Assembly: GCA_013298245.1 (NCBI GenBank)
Contig: JAAFHD010000207.1
Span: 1 to 6,582, forward strand
Source of the DNA: Alphaproteobacteria bacterium
GTDB taxonomy: Bacteria > Pseudomonadota > Alphaproteobacteria > Acetobacterales > Acetobacteraceae
DNA length: 6,582 nt
Direction of reading: 5' to 3'
The translations under genes were made by a program, and so were the position numbers. Below the pieces are notes generated by a model, which ran no database searches, was not told where the DNA came from, and saw nothing but the letters and a program-made list of their open reading frames with translations. Positions 1 through 5,884 of the stretch are shown one piece after another (the first letter of the stretch is position 1; each line of letters starts with the position of its first letter).

Positions 1-1
1 G

Positions 2-664
2 TCAGCGTTCTCCGTCCAAGACGTTGTTATACGCCAAGATAGCCTGAGGCAAATCATCAAACACGCGCATATTGCCGCCGCCCAGCACGGCACCGATGTC
101 GCAATAGGCGCGCATCACGTCCAGGTCATGCGTGACCATCACCACATCGGCCTGCTGCACGCGGTCCGCGAAGGCGGCCAGGCATTTTTCGCGGAACAGC
201 GCATCGCCCACCGCGGTGACTTCGTCGATCAGATAGATGTCGAACTCGATCCCCAGGCAGAGCCCGAAGGCCAGCCGCGCGCGCATGCCGGACGAATAGG
301 TCCGCAGCGGCATGGTGAAATAGCTGCCCAGTTCCGCGAAGTCCGCGACGTAATCCATCACCCGCCGCTCATCCGCGCCATAGAGCCGGGCTACGAAACG
401 CACATTGTCGCGGCCCGACACCTCTTCGCGAAAGGTGGACGCAAAACCCAGCGGAAAGGACACGCGGCCATGGCGAATGATGCGCCCACGATCCGGCAAT
501 TCCGTGCCGGCCAGCAGCCGCACCAGCGTGGATTTGCCCGCGCCATTGCGCCCCAGAATGCCGAGCGAAAAACCAGTCGGCAGTTCCAGCGAGCAATCCT
601 GCAGGATCACCTTGCGGCCCTGGCGCCCGGCATAAGCTTTCGTGACGCCATCAAAGCGGATCAT
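2..664 (-). CDS. KpsT/Wzt-type ABC transporter ATP-binding protein (polysaccharide export)
   Basis: This 220-residue protein is probably the cytoplasmic ATPase of an ABC-2 type exporter that moves capsular or other surface polysaccharide across the inner membrane. It shows Walker A GRNGAGKST at residues 38-46, a YSSGM signature at 123-127 in place of LSGGQ (typical of the KpsT/CtrD/Wzt group), Walker B IYLIDEVTA at 143-151 and the H-loop His179. Its length matches KpsT/CtrD, and it lacks the C-terminal carbohydrate-binding extension of long Wzt proteins. The ATG at 664 was chosen because the conserved N-terminus (MIRFDGVTKAY) begins there. The open frame continues to 949, but that part lies antisense-free inside the upstream binding-protein gene in another frame. 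The start is 10 nt after that gene's stop, with no clear Shine-Dalgarno, so translation may be coupled. The membrane permease partner is not in the window. The family call is firm; the transported polymer is unknown. Confidence 0.9.
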   Translation of the reverse strand: MIRFDGVTKAYAGRQGRKVILQDCSLELPTGFSLGILGRNGAGKSTLVRLLAGTELPDRGRIIRHGRVSFPLGFASTFREEVSGRDNVRFVARLYGADERRVMDYVADFAELGSYFTMPLRTYSSGMRARLAFGLCLGIEFDIYLIDEVTAVGDALFREKCLAAFADRVQQADVVMVTHDLDVMRAYCDIGAVLGGGNMRVFDDLPQAILAYNNVLDGER

Positions 665-674
665 GCACGGGGTT

Positions 675-1619
675 CTAGCCGCTCCAGGGTGTGGTCTGCC
701 ATAGGCGTCGGTAATCCGCTTCGCGCGCGCGCAGACGCTCGAGCCAGGGTGCCGCACTTTCGTAAAGGATCTCTGAATTCCGCGCCTCGATCTGGCGCCT
801 GAATTCAGCGTCCTGCGCCACTTGCGCGGTGGCTTCGCGCAGGCGTTCCAGGATGGCCGGCGGCGTGGCGGCCGGCGCGACCAGCCCGCGTTCACTGGCC
901 ATGGTGATGTCGAAGCCCAACTCACGAAACGTCGGCACATCGGGCGCAAAACGGCTGCGCGCCAGGCCCGCCTGCACCAGGATGCGCGTATTGTCCCGGT
1001 TCTGCGCGGAGGCGCCCAGGTTCAGGCCCATCATGTCCACCTGGCGGCCCAGCAGCGCGGTGCGCATAGGCGCGTCGCCGGCGTAGTTGACGTTGGTGAT
1101 GCGCACGCCGGTCAGCGCCATCAGCAGCACCAGTTGCAGGTGGTCATCCGTGCCGACGCCGGGGCTGGCATAGGTGAGGGTATCGGGCGCCTCGCGCGCG
1201 CGGTTCAGCATATCGGCCAGGGTCTGGAACGGGCTTTGCGCGTGCACCGTGATGGCGCCGGGATCGGTCACCAGATTGGCGATGGCGGCAAAATCATTCA
1301 GGTGGAATTGCGCGCGGCGTTCGATCGGGATGGTGACGATGCCGGGCATGTTGGTGGTGCCGAGCGTGGTGCCATCCGGCCGCGCCCGCGCCACGGCGGC
1401 CAGCGCGACTTCACCGCCCGCGCCGGGGCGGTTGTTGACGACGAAGGGTGCGCCCAGGATGCGCTCCATCGCGGCGCCATAGCCGCGGGCGTCGAGGTCC
1501 GTGGCGCCGCCTGGCGCGAAGCCGACGATGATTTCTACCGGGCGTTCCGGGCGCCAGGGTTGTGCGATGGCCGGGCTGGCCAGGGCGCCTAGCAGCAGGC
1601 TGCGGCGTTGTGTGCTCAT
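675..1619 (-). CDS. Bug/TctC-family periplasmic solute-binding protein
   Basis: This 314-residue protein belongs to the tripartite tricarboxylate transporter substrate-binding (Bug) family, periplasmic proteins that bind small carboxylates or related compounds. The N-terminus has an RR pair (QRRSLLLG), a short hydrophobic stretch and an AIA-Q cleavage-like site near residues 17-20, so it is probably exported by Sec or possibly Tat. Family landmarks are VGFAPGGATDLDAR at 32-45, VNNRPGAGG at 61-69, PDGTTLGTTN at 81-90, YASPGVGTDDH at 150-160 and FAPDVPTFRELGFD near 224-237. Length is normal. The start ATG at 1619 has a good GGAGG at 1625-1629 with 5 nt spacing, and it overlaps the stop of the upstream epimerase gene as ATGA. 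No TctA or TctB membrane subunits are adjacent, which is common for 'orphan' Bug proteins. The ligand cannot be told from sequence. Confidence 0.92.
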   Translation of the reverse strand: MSTQRRSLLLGALASPAIAQPWRPERPVEIIVGFAPGGATDLDARGYGAAMERILGAPFVVNNRPGAGGEVALAAVARARPDGTTLGTTNMPGIVTIPIERRAQFHLNDFAAIANLVTDPGAITVHAQSPFQTLADMLNRAREAPDTLTYASPGVGTDDHLQLVLLMALTGVRITNVNYAGDAPMRTALLGRQVDMMGLNLGASAQNRDNTRILVQAGLARSRFAPDVPTFRELGFDITMASERGLVAPAATPPAILERLREATAQVAQDAEFRRQIEARNSEILYESAAPWLERLRAREADYRRLWQTTPWSG

Positions 1620-2626
1620 GCATTCCTCCGGCGGTCTTCTTCCAGCCAGGTTATCAGACGTCGCAGGCCTTCGCGCATACCGATTTGCGGCACCCAACCA
1701 AGCACGCGCGCGGCCTCCTCATTCGCGATACGGAATGCACCGCCGGAGGTTAACCGCACCTTGCCGGGTGTATCGCCTTCGAATTCCGGCGCGGGGCCGC
1801 CGCCGGCGATTTCGGTGACCAGGCGCACCAGGTCCAGCGTGGTGACGGCTTCGGGGCCGGAGGCGTTGACGGCGACATCGGTGGCCGCGCTTTCGAAGGC
1901 GGCGGCGTTGGCGCGGGCCAGGTCACCGACATAGACGAAGTGCTTGGTTTCAGAACCGTCGCCGAACACCTTGGGGGCGCGGCCGGCGCGCACCGCGTCA
2001 TAGGTTTCGATGATGTAGAGCGCGTTGGCGGCGCGGTAGTGTTGGCGTTCGCCATAGACGGTGGAATAGCGCAGCACGACGTAGTCCATCTTGTGCTTGC
2101 GATAGGTGTCGCGGCAGAGCTGTTCGCCGATGATTTTTGATGCGCCGTAGAGGATGGCGGCGGGTGGCGCGCCGACGGAATGGAAGGGCGTGGTTTCCAC
2201 CAACTCGCCCTTGATGCCGGGGCCGTAGCCATAGGTGGCGTTGGAGCTGGCGAAGACGAATTTGCGTGCGCCAACCTGGCGTGCGGCTTCGATGCTGTTT
2301 TGCGCGCCGCGGATGTTCACATCCAGGCCCGTCCAGGGGTCGCGGTCCATGTTGAGTGTCATCAGCGCGGCCAGGTGCAGAACGCCGTGGGTGCCGCGAT
2401 AGGCCTCCAGCAGTTCGGGCAGGCGCAGGATGTCGGCGCGGATCACCTTCAGACGCGGATCGCCGCGCAGATGGGCGATGGCGCTGTCGCCACCCAGGGA
2501 GAAATTGTCCAGCACGCGGACCTCGCGCGCGCCCTGCGTCAGGAAATGCTCCGCGGTGGCGGAACCGACCAGCGATGCGCCGCCGACGATCGTGAAAATG
2601 TGGTCCTTGATGGGGATGGCGGGCAC
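1616..2626 (-). CDS. NAD-dependent epimerase/dehydratase (extended SDR family)
   Basis: This is an extended short-chain dehydrogenase of the sugar-nucleotide epimerase/dehydratase type, cytoplasmic, acting on an NDP-sugar that I cannot identify. With the GTG start it has 336 residues. The Rossmann nucleotide-binding motif is GGASLVGS at 15-22 (usually GGAGFIGS). LDNFSLGG follows the second strand, and the catalytic region has FASSNATYG at 125-133, with Ser128 as probable catalytic Ser, and YGASK at 160-164 (the YxxxK pair). GDGSETKHFVYVGDLARA near 222-239 matches the conserved C-terminal substrate region. GTG at 2626 is preferred: AAGGAAG lies 4 nt upstream and the Rossmann strand starts about 10 residues in. 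An in-frame ATG at 2677 would add 17 low-complexity residues and has only a distant G-rich site. It is first in the run with the Bug protein and ABC ATPase, consistent with polysaccharide precursor synthesis, though a sugar-acid catabolic role is possible. Confidence 0.9.
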   Translation of the reverse strand: MPAIPIKDHIFTIVGGASLVGSATAEHFLTQGAREVRVLDNFSLGGDSAIAHLRGDPRLKVIRADILRLPELLEAYRGTHGVLHLAALMTLNMDRDPWTGLDVNIRGAQNSIEAARQVGARKFVFASSNATYGYGPGIKGELVETTPFHSVGAPPAAILYGASKIIGEQLCRDTYRKHKMDYVVLRYSTVYGERQHYRAANALYIIETYDAVRAGRAPKVFGDGSETKHFVYVGDLARANAAAFESAATDVAVNASGPEAVTTLDLVRLVTEIAGGGPAPEFEGDTPGKVRLTSGGAFRIANEEAARVLGWVPQIGMREGLRRLITWLEEDRRRNA

Positions 2627-2630
2627 GGGG

Positions 2631-2637
2631 CTTCCTT
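2631..2637 (-). promoter_or_regulatory. Shine-Dalgarno supporting GTG start of the epimerase
   Basis: AAGGAAG on the minus strand ends 4 nt before the GTG at 2624-2626, or 6 nt counting from the AAGGA core. It is the best ribosome-binding match near the 5' end of the epimerase gene. The competing ATG at 2677 has only a GGGGGGAA run about 13 nt upstream, so this site decides the start choice. Confidence 0.5.
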
Positions 2638-2698
2638 GGGGATTGGTTGCGCGCAGCGTCGCGGGCGCGGCCGTCATGCGTCAAGCCGGCTTCCCCCC

Positions 2699-2714
2699 AG
2701 GGCGGCGGCGCCCT
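2699..2714. repeat. Perfect 6-bp inverted repeat in divergent intergenic region
   Basis: AGGGCG at 2699-2704 and CGCCCT at 2709-2714 are exact reverse complements around a 4-nt GCGG loop. The repeat lies between the leftward epimerase gene and the rightward DUF2889 gene, where promoters for both would be expected. No T-run follows on either strand, so it does not look like an intrinsic terminator. It could be an operator or a leader hairpin. No confident -35/-10 pair was found here. Confidence 0.35.
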
Positions 2715-2747
2715 ACATGCAATGCTGCACCGCGAAAAGGTTAGACG

Positions 2748-3329
2748 ATGCCGCTGTCAGAACCGGTCGAACGCGAATTGCTGCACCTGCGGGATATCGC
2801 GCTGAAGGGCTACCACCGCGCCGATGGCAATTTCGATATCGAGGCGCATCTGGTCGATACCAAGACCTATGGCTTCCCGTCCGAGCATCGCGGCCAGGTG
2901 GGGCCGGGGGAGCCGGTGCATGGCATGTGGGTGCGCATGACCATCGACATGGACATGAATGTGCTGGTGTGTGAGGCGTCGTCCGATTTCACGCCATTCG
3001 CTGTTTGCCCCGCGGCGGCGCCGAATTTCGCGGCACTTGCGGGGCTGAAAATCGGGCCCGGCTTCAACCGCGCGGTGCATGAGCGGGTTGGCGGCGTCAT
3101 GGGCTGCACGCATCTGCGCGAGGTACTGGCGCAGATGGCGACGGTCGCGTTCCAGACATTGTATCCGGTGCGGGCGCGCAAGGAGCGCGAGGCGCGGATC
3201 GCCAATGGCGCCTCCGGTGAACCGCCGGTGGTGCCGGGCAAGCGCCCGGCGCTGCTGGGCACCTGCCATGCCTATGCGCCGAACAGCCCGGTGGTGAAGA
3301 AGCGCTGGCCGGAATGGGCGGAAGACTGA
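2748..3329 (+). CDS. DUF2889 domain-containing protein, function unknown
   Basis: This 193-residue soluble protein matches the DUF2889 family pattern throughout; no biochemical role is assigned. Visible landmarks are the N-terminal HLRDIALKGYHRADGNFDIE (13-32) and HLVDTKTYGF (34-43), EPVHGMWVR with His58 (55-63), TPFAVCP with Cys87, GLKIGPGFN (99-107), GCTHL at 119-123 and GTCHAY (171-176). The C-terminus is SPVVKKRWPEW. There is no signal peptide or membrane segment. Repeated conserved Cys and His residues (His58, Cys87, Cys120, His122, Cys173, His174) would suit metal binding, which is inference. The ATG has AAAAGG 7 nt upstream (2735-2740). It stands alone, divergent from the epimerase operon and 43 nt before tRNA-Pro, so neighbours give little functional hint. 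The family call is quite sure; function is unknown. Confidence 0.88.
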   Translation: MPLSEPVERELLHLRDIALKGYHRADGNFDIEAHLVDTKTYGFPSEHRGQVGPGEPVHGMWVRMTIDMDMNVLVCEASSDFTPFAVCPAAAPNFAALAGLKIGPGFNRAVHERVGGVMGCTHLREVLAQMATVAFQTLYPVRARKEREARIANGASGEPPVVPGKRPALLGTCHAYAPNSPVVKKRWPEWAED

Positions 3330-3334
3330 CGGGC

Positions 3335-3363
3335 TGGACATTGGGCGCGGCGTCTTCTACGCA
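3335..3363 (+). promoter_or_regulatory. Weak candidate promoter for tRNA-Pro
   Basis: TGGACA at 3335-3340 matches five of six bases of the sigma70 -35 consensus. At a 17-nt spacing lies TACGCA (3358-3363), a poor -10 match with only TA conserved. Transcription would begin close to the mature tRNA 5' end at 3373. The pair overlaps the hairpin at 3343-3369. Read-through from the DUF2889 gene is an equally good explanation. Confidence 0.25.
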
Positions 3364-3369
3364 ACGCCC
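3343..3369 (+). other. Imperfect hairpin between DUF2889 gene and tRNA-Pro
   Basis: GGGCG (3343-3347) pairs with CGCCC (3365-3369) and, inside it, GCGT (3350-3353) pairs with ACGC (3359-3362) around a CTTCT loop, with a 2x2 internal mismatch. It lies 13 nt after the DUF2889 stop and ends 3 nt before tRNA-Pro. No T-run follows, so it is a weak terminator candidate. It could protect the 3' end of the mRNA, mark tRNA processing, or be fortuitous in GC-rich DNA. Confidence 0.3.
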
Positions 3370-3372
3370 CGT

Positions 3373-3449
3373 CGGAGCGTAGCGCAGCCTGGTAGCGCAT
3401 CAGTCTGGGGGACTGGGGGTCGTGGGTTCGAATCCCGCCGCTCCGACCA
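3373..3449 (+). tRNA. tRNA-Pro, anticodon GGG
   Basis: The 77-nt sequence folds as a complete cloverleaf. The acceptor stem is CGGAGCG with CGCTCCG, the D-stem GCGC/GCGC, and the anticodon stem TCAGT/ACTGG with one U-G pair. The anticodon loop CTGGGGG has GGG at 3407-3409 and G at position 37, as expected for proline tRNAs. The T-arm is GTGGG-TTCGAAT-CCCGC, followed by A73 and an encoded CCA. It reads CCC and CCU codons. Five T residues follow directly at 3450-3454 and may aid termination. Confidence 0.97.
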
Positions 3450-3475
3450 TTTTTCCCGAACAGCATGCGGGTTTG

Positions 3476-3505
3476 GCGGCGGCTTTTGCCGCAGCACTTT
3501 GTTTT
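3476..3505 (+). terminator. Possible weak terminator between the convergent tRNAs
   Basis: GCGGC (3479-3483) pairs with GCCGC (3488-3492) around TTTT, and two more pairs extend the stem to 3476-3495 across one G-A mismatch. A T-rich stretch (TTTGTTTT, 3498-3505) follows after a few bases. This would act on transcripts leaving tRNA-Pro. On the minus strand the same bases give A-rich sequence, so it would not serve tRNA-Ala as a classical terminator. The stem is short and offset from the T-rich part. Confidence 0.35.
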
Positions 3506-3516
3506 GGGGAATTTCC

Positions 3517-3592
<76 letters not shown>

Positions 3593-3605
3593 ACGCGGAG
3601 ACGCG

Positions 3606-3634
3606 TCTTTAGCCGCGCGATCCCGCGCCGACAA
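3606..3634 (-). promoter_or_regulatory. Candidate sigma70 promoter for tRNA-Ala
   Basis: On the minus strand TTGTCG (3629-3634) and TAAAGA (3606-3611) are separated by exactly 17 nt. The -35 matches four of six consensus bases, the -10 three of six. The -10 ends 13 nt before the mature tRNA 5' end. The GC-rich segment after the -10 resembles discriminators of stringently controlled stable-RNA promoters, which is inference. Confidence 0.5.
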
Positions 3635-3663
3635 CCCCTTCCCCCCCGCGTTTCGCACCGGTA

Positions 3664-3680
3664 GTTTGCGCCGCACAAAC
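3664..3680. promoter_or_regulatory. GTTTG-N7-CAAAC inverted repeat upstream of scoA
   Basis: GTTTG at 3664-3668 and CAAAC at 3676-3680 form an exact dyad with a 7-nt centre, 16 nt before the scoA start. Its position between the tRNA-Ala promoter and scoA would suit a regulator site controlling scoAB. No regulator gene is in the window, and a 5-bp dyad can arise by chance. Confidence 0.25.
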
Positions 3681-3696
3681 CACTGGGGGCCGGGCT

Positions 3697-4401
3697 ATGG
3701 GCAAGGTGTATGCGGACGCCACCGCGGCGATGGCGGGCGTGCTGCGCGATGGCATGACGATCCTGGCCGGCGGCTTCGGCCTGTGCGGCATTCCGGGCAC
3801 GTTGATCGACGCGATCGTGGCCTCGGGCGTGAAGGACCTGACGGTCGTTTCCAACAATTGCGGCATTGATGATGTGGGGCTGGGCAAATTGCTGCGGACC
3901 CGCCAGATTAGGAAAATGGTCGCATCCTATGTCGGTGAAAATGGCGAATTCGAACGCCAGTTCATCGCCGGCGAGCTGGAGGTGGAGTTCAACCCGCAAG
4001 GCACGCTGGCTGAGCGCGTGCGGGCCGGGGGCGCTGGAATTCCAGCGTTTTTCACCAAGACAGGCGTCGGAACCGCGATCGCGGAGGGCAAGCCGACCGC
4101 GGTGTTCGATGGCGAGACCTATGTCCAGGAACGCGGCATCGTGGGTGACCTGGCCATCGTGCATGCCTGGAAGGGCGACACGGAAGGAAATCTTGTCTAT
4201 CGCCGCACCGCGCGCAACTTCAACCCGGTGATGGCCACGGCCGCGCGGATGACAGTGGCGCAGGTGGAGCACCTGGTGCCGACCGGGGAGATCGACCCCG
4301 ACCACATCGTGACGCCGGGCATCTATGTGAAGCGGATGTGTGTTGTGCCCGCGACTTACGAAAAACTGATCGAAAAGCGCACCACGCGCGCCGCCGCCTG
4401 A
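3697..4401 (+). CDS. scoA: 3-oxoacid CoA-transferase subunit A
   Basis: Subunit A of succinyl-CoA:3-ketoacid CoA-transferase, the enzyme that moves CoA from succinyl-CoA to acetoacetate or a related 3-oxoacid so that ketone bodies or aromatic breakdown products enter central metabolism. The 234-residue length is normal. The CoA-transferase subunit A signature [16 protein letters not shown] is at 18-33, followed by SNNCG (52-56), SYVGEN (77-82), [12 protein letters not shown] (98-109), [10 protein letters not shown] (111-120) and ARNFNP (172-177). These match ScoA-type proteins best. The related AtoD and PcaI remain possible, so substrate is uncertain. ATG at 3697 fits the family N-terminus ([11 protein letters not shown]); only a G-rich stretch is seen upstream as ribosome-binding site. 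It forms an operon with scoB 10 nt downstream. An unusual palindrome plus T-run lies within the gene at 4032-4052. Confidence 0.93.
   Translation: MGKVYADATAAMAGVLRDGMTILAGGFGLCGIPGTLIDAIVASGVKDLTVVSNNCGIDDVGLGKLLRTRQIRKMVASYVGENGEFERQFIAGELEVEFNPQGTLAERVRAGGAGIPAFFTKTGVGTAIAEGKPTAVFDGETYVQERGIVGDLAIVHAWKGDTEGNLVYRRTARNFNPVMATAARMTVAQVEHLVPTGEIDPDHIVTPGIYVKRMCVVPATYEKLIEKRTTRAAA
4032..4052 (+). repeat. 16-bp perfect palindrome followed by five T, inside scoA
   Basis: CGCTGGAATTCCAGCG at 4032-4047 is its own reverse complement, and 4048-4052 is TTTTT. In RNA this gives a six-pair GC-rich stem with an AAUU loop, optionally extended by G-U pairs using the flanking Gs, then U5: the layout of a small intrinsic terminator. 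It encodes the conserved Ala-Gly-Ile-Pro-Ala-Phe segment. The codons used (GCT, GGA, ATT, CCA, TTT) are not the GC-ending ones favoured by the rest of the gene. Confidence 0.6.
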
Positions 4402-4411
4402 GGAGCCGGAT

Positions 4412-5053
4412 ATGCCCTGGAACCGAGACCAAATGGCCGCCCGCGCGGCGCGCGAGTTGCAAGATGGGTTCTATGTGAACCTCGGGATTGGAATCCCAAC
4501 ATTGGTGGCGAACCACATCCCCGAAGGGGTGTCGGTGCAGTTGCAGTCCGAGAACGGCATGCTCGGCATCGGCCCCTTCCCCCTGGCCGGGGAGGAGGAT
4601 GCGGACATCATCAATGCCGGCAAGCAGACGGTGTCCATGCTGCCGACGACCAGCATCTTCAGCAGCGCCGACAGCTTCGCGATGATCCGCGGCGGGCATA
4701 TCGACCTGTCGATTTTGGGCGCGCTTCAGGTGGCGGCGAATGGCGACCTGGCGAACTGGATGGTGCCGGGCAAGATGGTCAAAGGCATGGGCGGTGCGAT
4801 GGACCTGGTGGCCGGCGTGAAGCGCGTGATCGTCACGATGGAACACACCGCCGGCGGCAAGTCCAAGCTGCTGCCCGCCTGCAACCTGCCGCTGACCGGC
4901 AGCCGCGTGGTGGATATGGTGGTGACGGATCTGGGCGTGTTTTCGGTGGCGCGTCGCGGTGAGACCGACCTGGCGCTGTTGGAACTGGCGCCGGGCGTGA
5001 CGCTGGATGAAATGACCGCGAAGACCGAGGCGAAGTTCCGCGTGGCGCTATGA
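4412..5053 (+). CDS. scoB: 3-oxoacid CoA-transferase subunit B
   Basis: Subunit B of the CoA-transferase carries the catalytic glutamate that forms the glutamyl-CoA thioester intermediate. The 213-residue protein has GIGIPT at 25-30, the active-site motif [10 protein letters not shown] at 43-52 with Glu47, [12 protein letters not shown] near 66-77, [20 protein letters not shown] near 88-107, and the [20 protein letters not shown] stretch. A MEHTA motif and CNLPLTG follow. All are normal for the family and no key residue is missing. The ATG has AGGAG at 4401-4405, spaced 6 nt and overlapping the scoA stop, so the two subunits are probably made in step. The stop codon lies within the parB stop region: the two coding ends overlap by 6 nt in opposite directions. 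Assignment as ScoB rather than AtoA or PcaJ rests on overall similarity from memory. Confidence 0.94.
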   Translation: MPWNRDQMAARAARELQDGFYVNLGIGIPTLVANHIPEGVSVQLQSENGMLGIGPFPLAGEEDADIINAGKQTVSMLPTTSIFSSADSFAMIRGGHIDLSILGALQVAANGDLANWMVPGKMVKGMGGAMDLVAGVKRVIVTMEHTAGGKSKLLPACNLPLTGSRVVDMVVTDLGVFSVARRGETDLALLELAPGVTLDEMTAKTEAKFRVAL

Positions 5054-5884
5054 GCGCGTGAGTAGCCCCAGGATCTGATCGAACTGGTCCAGATTGCGGT
5101 AGTGGATAGTGATGCGGCCGGCACCCTTGCCGGCGGCCGTGATGGTCACTTTGAAGCCCAGCTTGCGTTGCAGATCGCGTTCCAGGGCGGCGATTTCGGC
5201 GGTGCCGGCTTCGCGCTTGGCTGGCGCCGGCGGGGCTTTGGCAAGCGCTTCGGTCTGGCGGACATTCAGTCCGCGATCAACGACTTGCAGCGCGGCCGCG
5301 ACCGGGTCCGATAGCTTCAGAAGCGCACGGCCATGACCTGCGGTCAGCGCGCCTTCGCGCAGCAATTCCTGCACGCGGGGCGGAAGGTCCAGTAGGCGGA
5401 TCGTGTTGGAGATGTGAGGGCGGGACTTGCCGACGGCTTCGGCCAATTCCTGTTGCGTCAGGCCAAATTGCGCCAGCAGGCGACCGAAGCCCTCGGCCTC
5501 TTCCAGCGCGTTCAGGTCTTCGCGTTGCAGGTTTTCGACCAGGCCGGCAGCCATGGCTTCCGTGTCGGTGAAGGCGCGAACGACAACCGGCACCTCATGG
5601 CGTTGCGCCAGCTGCGCCGCGCGCCAACGGCGTTCGCCGCCGATGATCTGGTAGCGGTCCTGCGCCTTGGGCTTGGGGCGCACGAGGATTGGTTGCAGCA
5701 CGCCATGGCGGCGGATGGAGGCGGCCAGTTCTTCCAGGCTGGCGGGGTCCATCGCGCCGCGGGCCTGGAAGGGGCCGGGTTCCAACGCGGTGATCGGCAT
5801 CTGGCGGGTGGCGTCAGGGGCGGCGGCGGGCGCATCGCCCAGTAGGGCGGAGAGACCGCGGCCAAGGCGTGGGGGCTTGCTCAT
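5048..5884 (-). CDS. parB: Chromosome partitioning protein ParB (Spo0J family)
   Basis: This is the centromere-binding CTPase clamp that loads at parS sites and works with ParA to segregate the origin region. The 278 residues follow chromosomal ParB. They start with an N-terminal [12 protein letters not shown] tail (6-17), expected to contact ParA, then the ParB/sulfiredoxin domain with [10 protein letters not shown] (61-70) and GGERRWRAA at 82-90, the nucleotide-binding arginine motif. Next come [17 protein letters not shown] (117-133) and a helix-turn-helix at about 144-165 ([19 protein letters not shown]). GHGRALL (183-189) and a C-terminal dimerisation region complete it. The ATG at 5884 overlaps the parA stop as ATGA. 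Only a weak GGAAA lies upstream, so translation is probably coupled to parA. Its end overlaps scoB by 6 nt. No canonical parS was noticed in the window. Confidence 0.97.
   Translation of the reverse strand: MSKPPRLGRGLSALLGDAPAAAPDATRQMPITALEPGPFQARGAMDPASLEELAASIRRHGVLQPILVRPKPKAQDRYQIIGGERRWRAAQLAQRHEVPVVVRAFTDTEAMAAGLVENLQREDLNALEEAEGFGRLLAQFGLTQQELAEAVGKSRPHISNTIRLLDLPPRVQELLREGALTAGHGRALLKLSDPVAAALQVVDRGLNVRQTEALAKAPPAPAKREAGTAEIAALERDLQRKLGFKVTITAAGKGAGRITIHYRNLDQFDQILGLLTRS

Noticed and set aside
721..732. Alternating CG tract as possible Z-DNA or repeat element
   Set aside because: It is short, lies in the coding sequence of the Bug protein C-terminus, and is expected in GC-rich DNA.
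128..802. Long plus-strand open frame of 224 codons
   Set aside because: It is antisense to the ABC ATPase gene, with His/Arg-rich low-complexity composition typical of GC-rich shadow frames.
665..949. N-terminal extension of the ABC ATPase frame by 95 residues
   Set aside because: This part overlaps the 3' end of the Bug gene, is Arg/Pro-rich with no family similarity, and the conserved ATPase N-terminus begins at the ATG at 664.
822..1592. Long plus-strand open frame of 256 codons
   Set aside because: It is antisense to the Bug gene and has no recognisable domain.
1620..1697. Upstream extension of the Bug protein frame (26 residues)
   Set aside because: The signal peptide and a well-spaced GGAGG both point to the ATG at 1619; the extension overlaps the epimerase 3' end and would bury the signal peptide.
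2757..3341. Minus-strand open frame opposite the DUF2889 gene
   Set aside because: The plus-strand frame carries clear family motifs and a ribosome-binding site; this one has neither.
5414..5845. Plus-strand open frame opposite parB
   Set aside because: It is a shadow of the parB coding sequence with no independent motifs.
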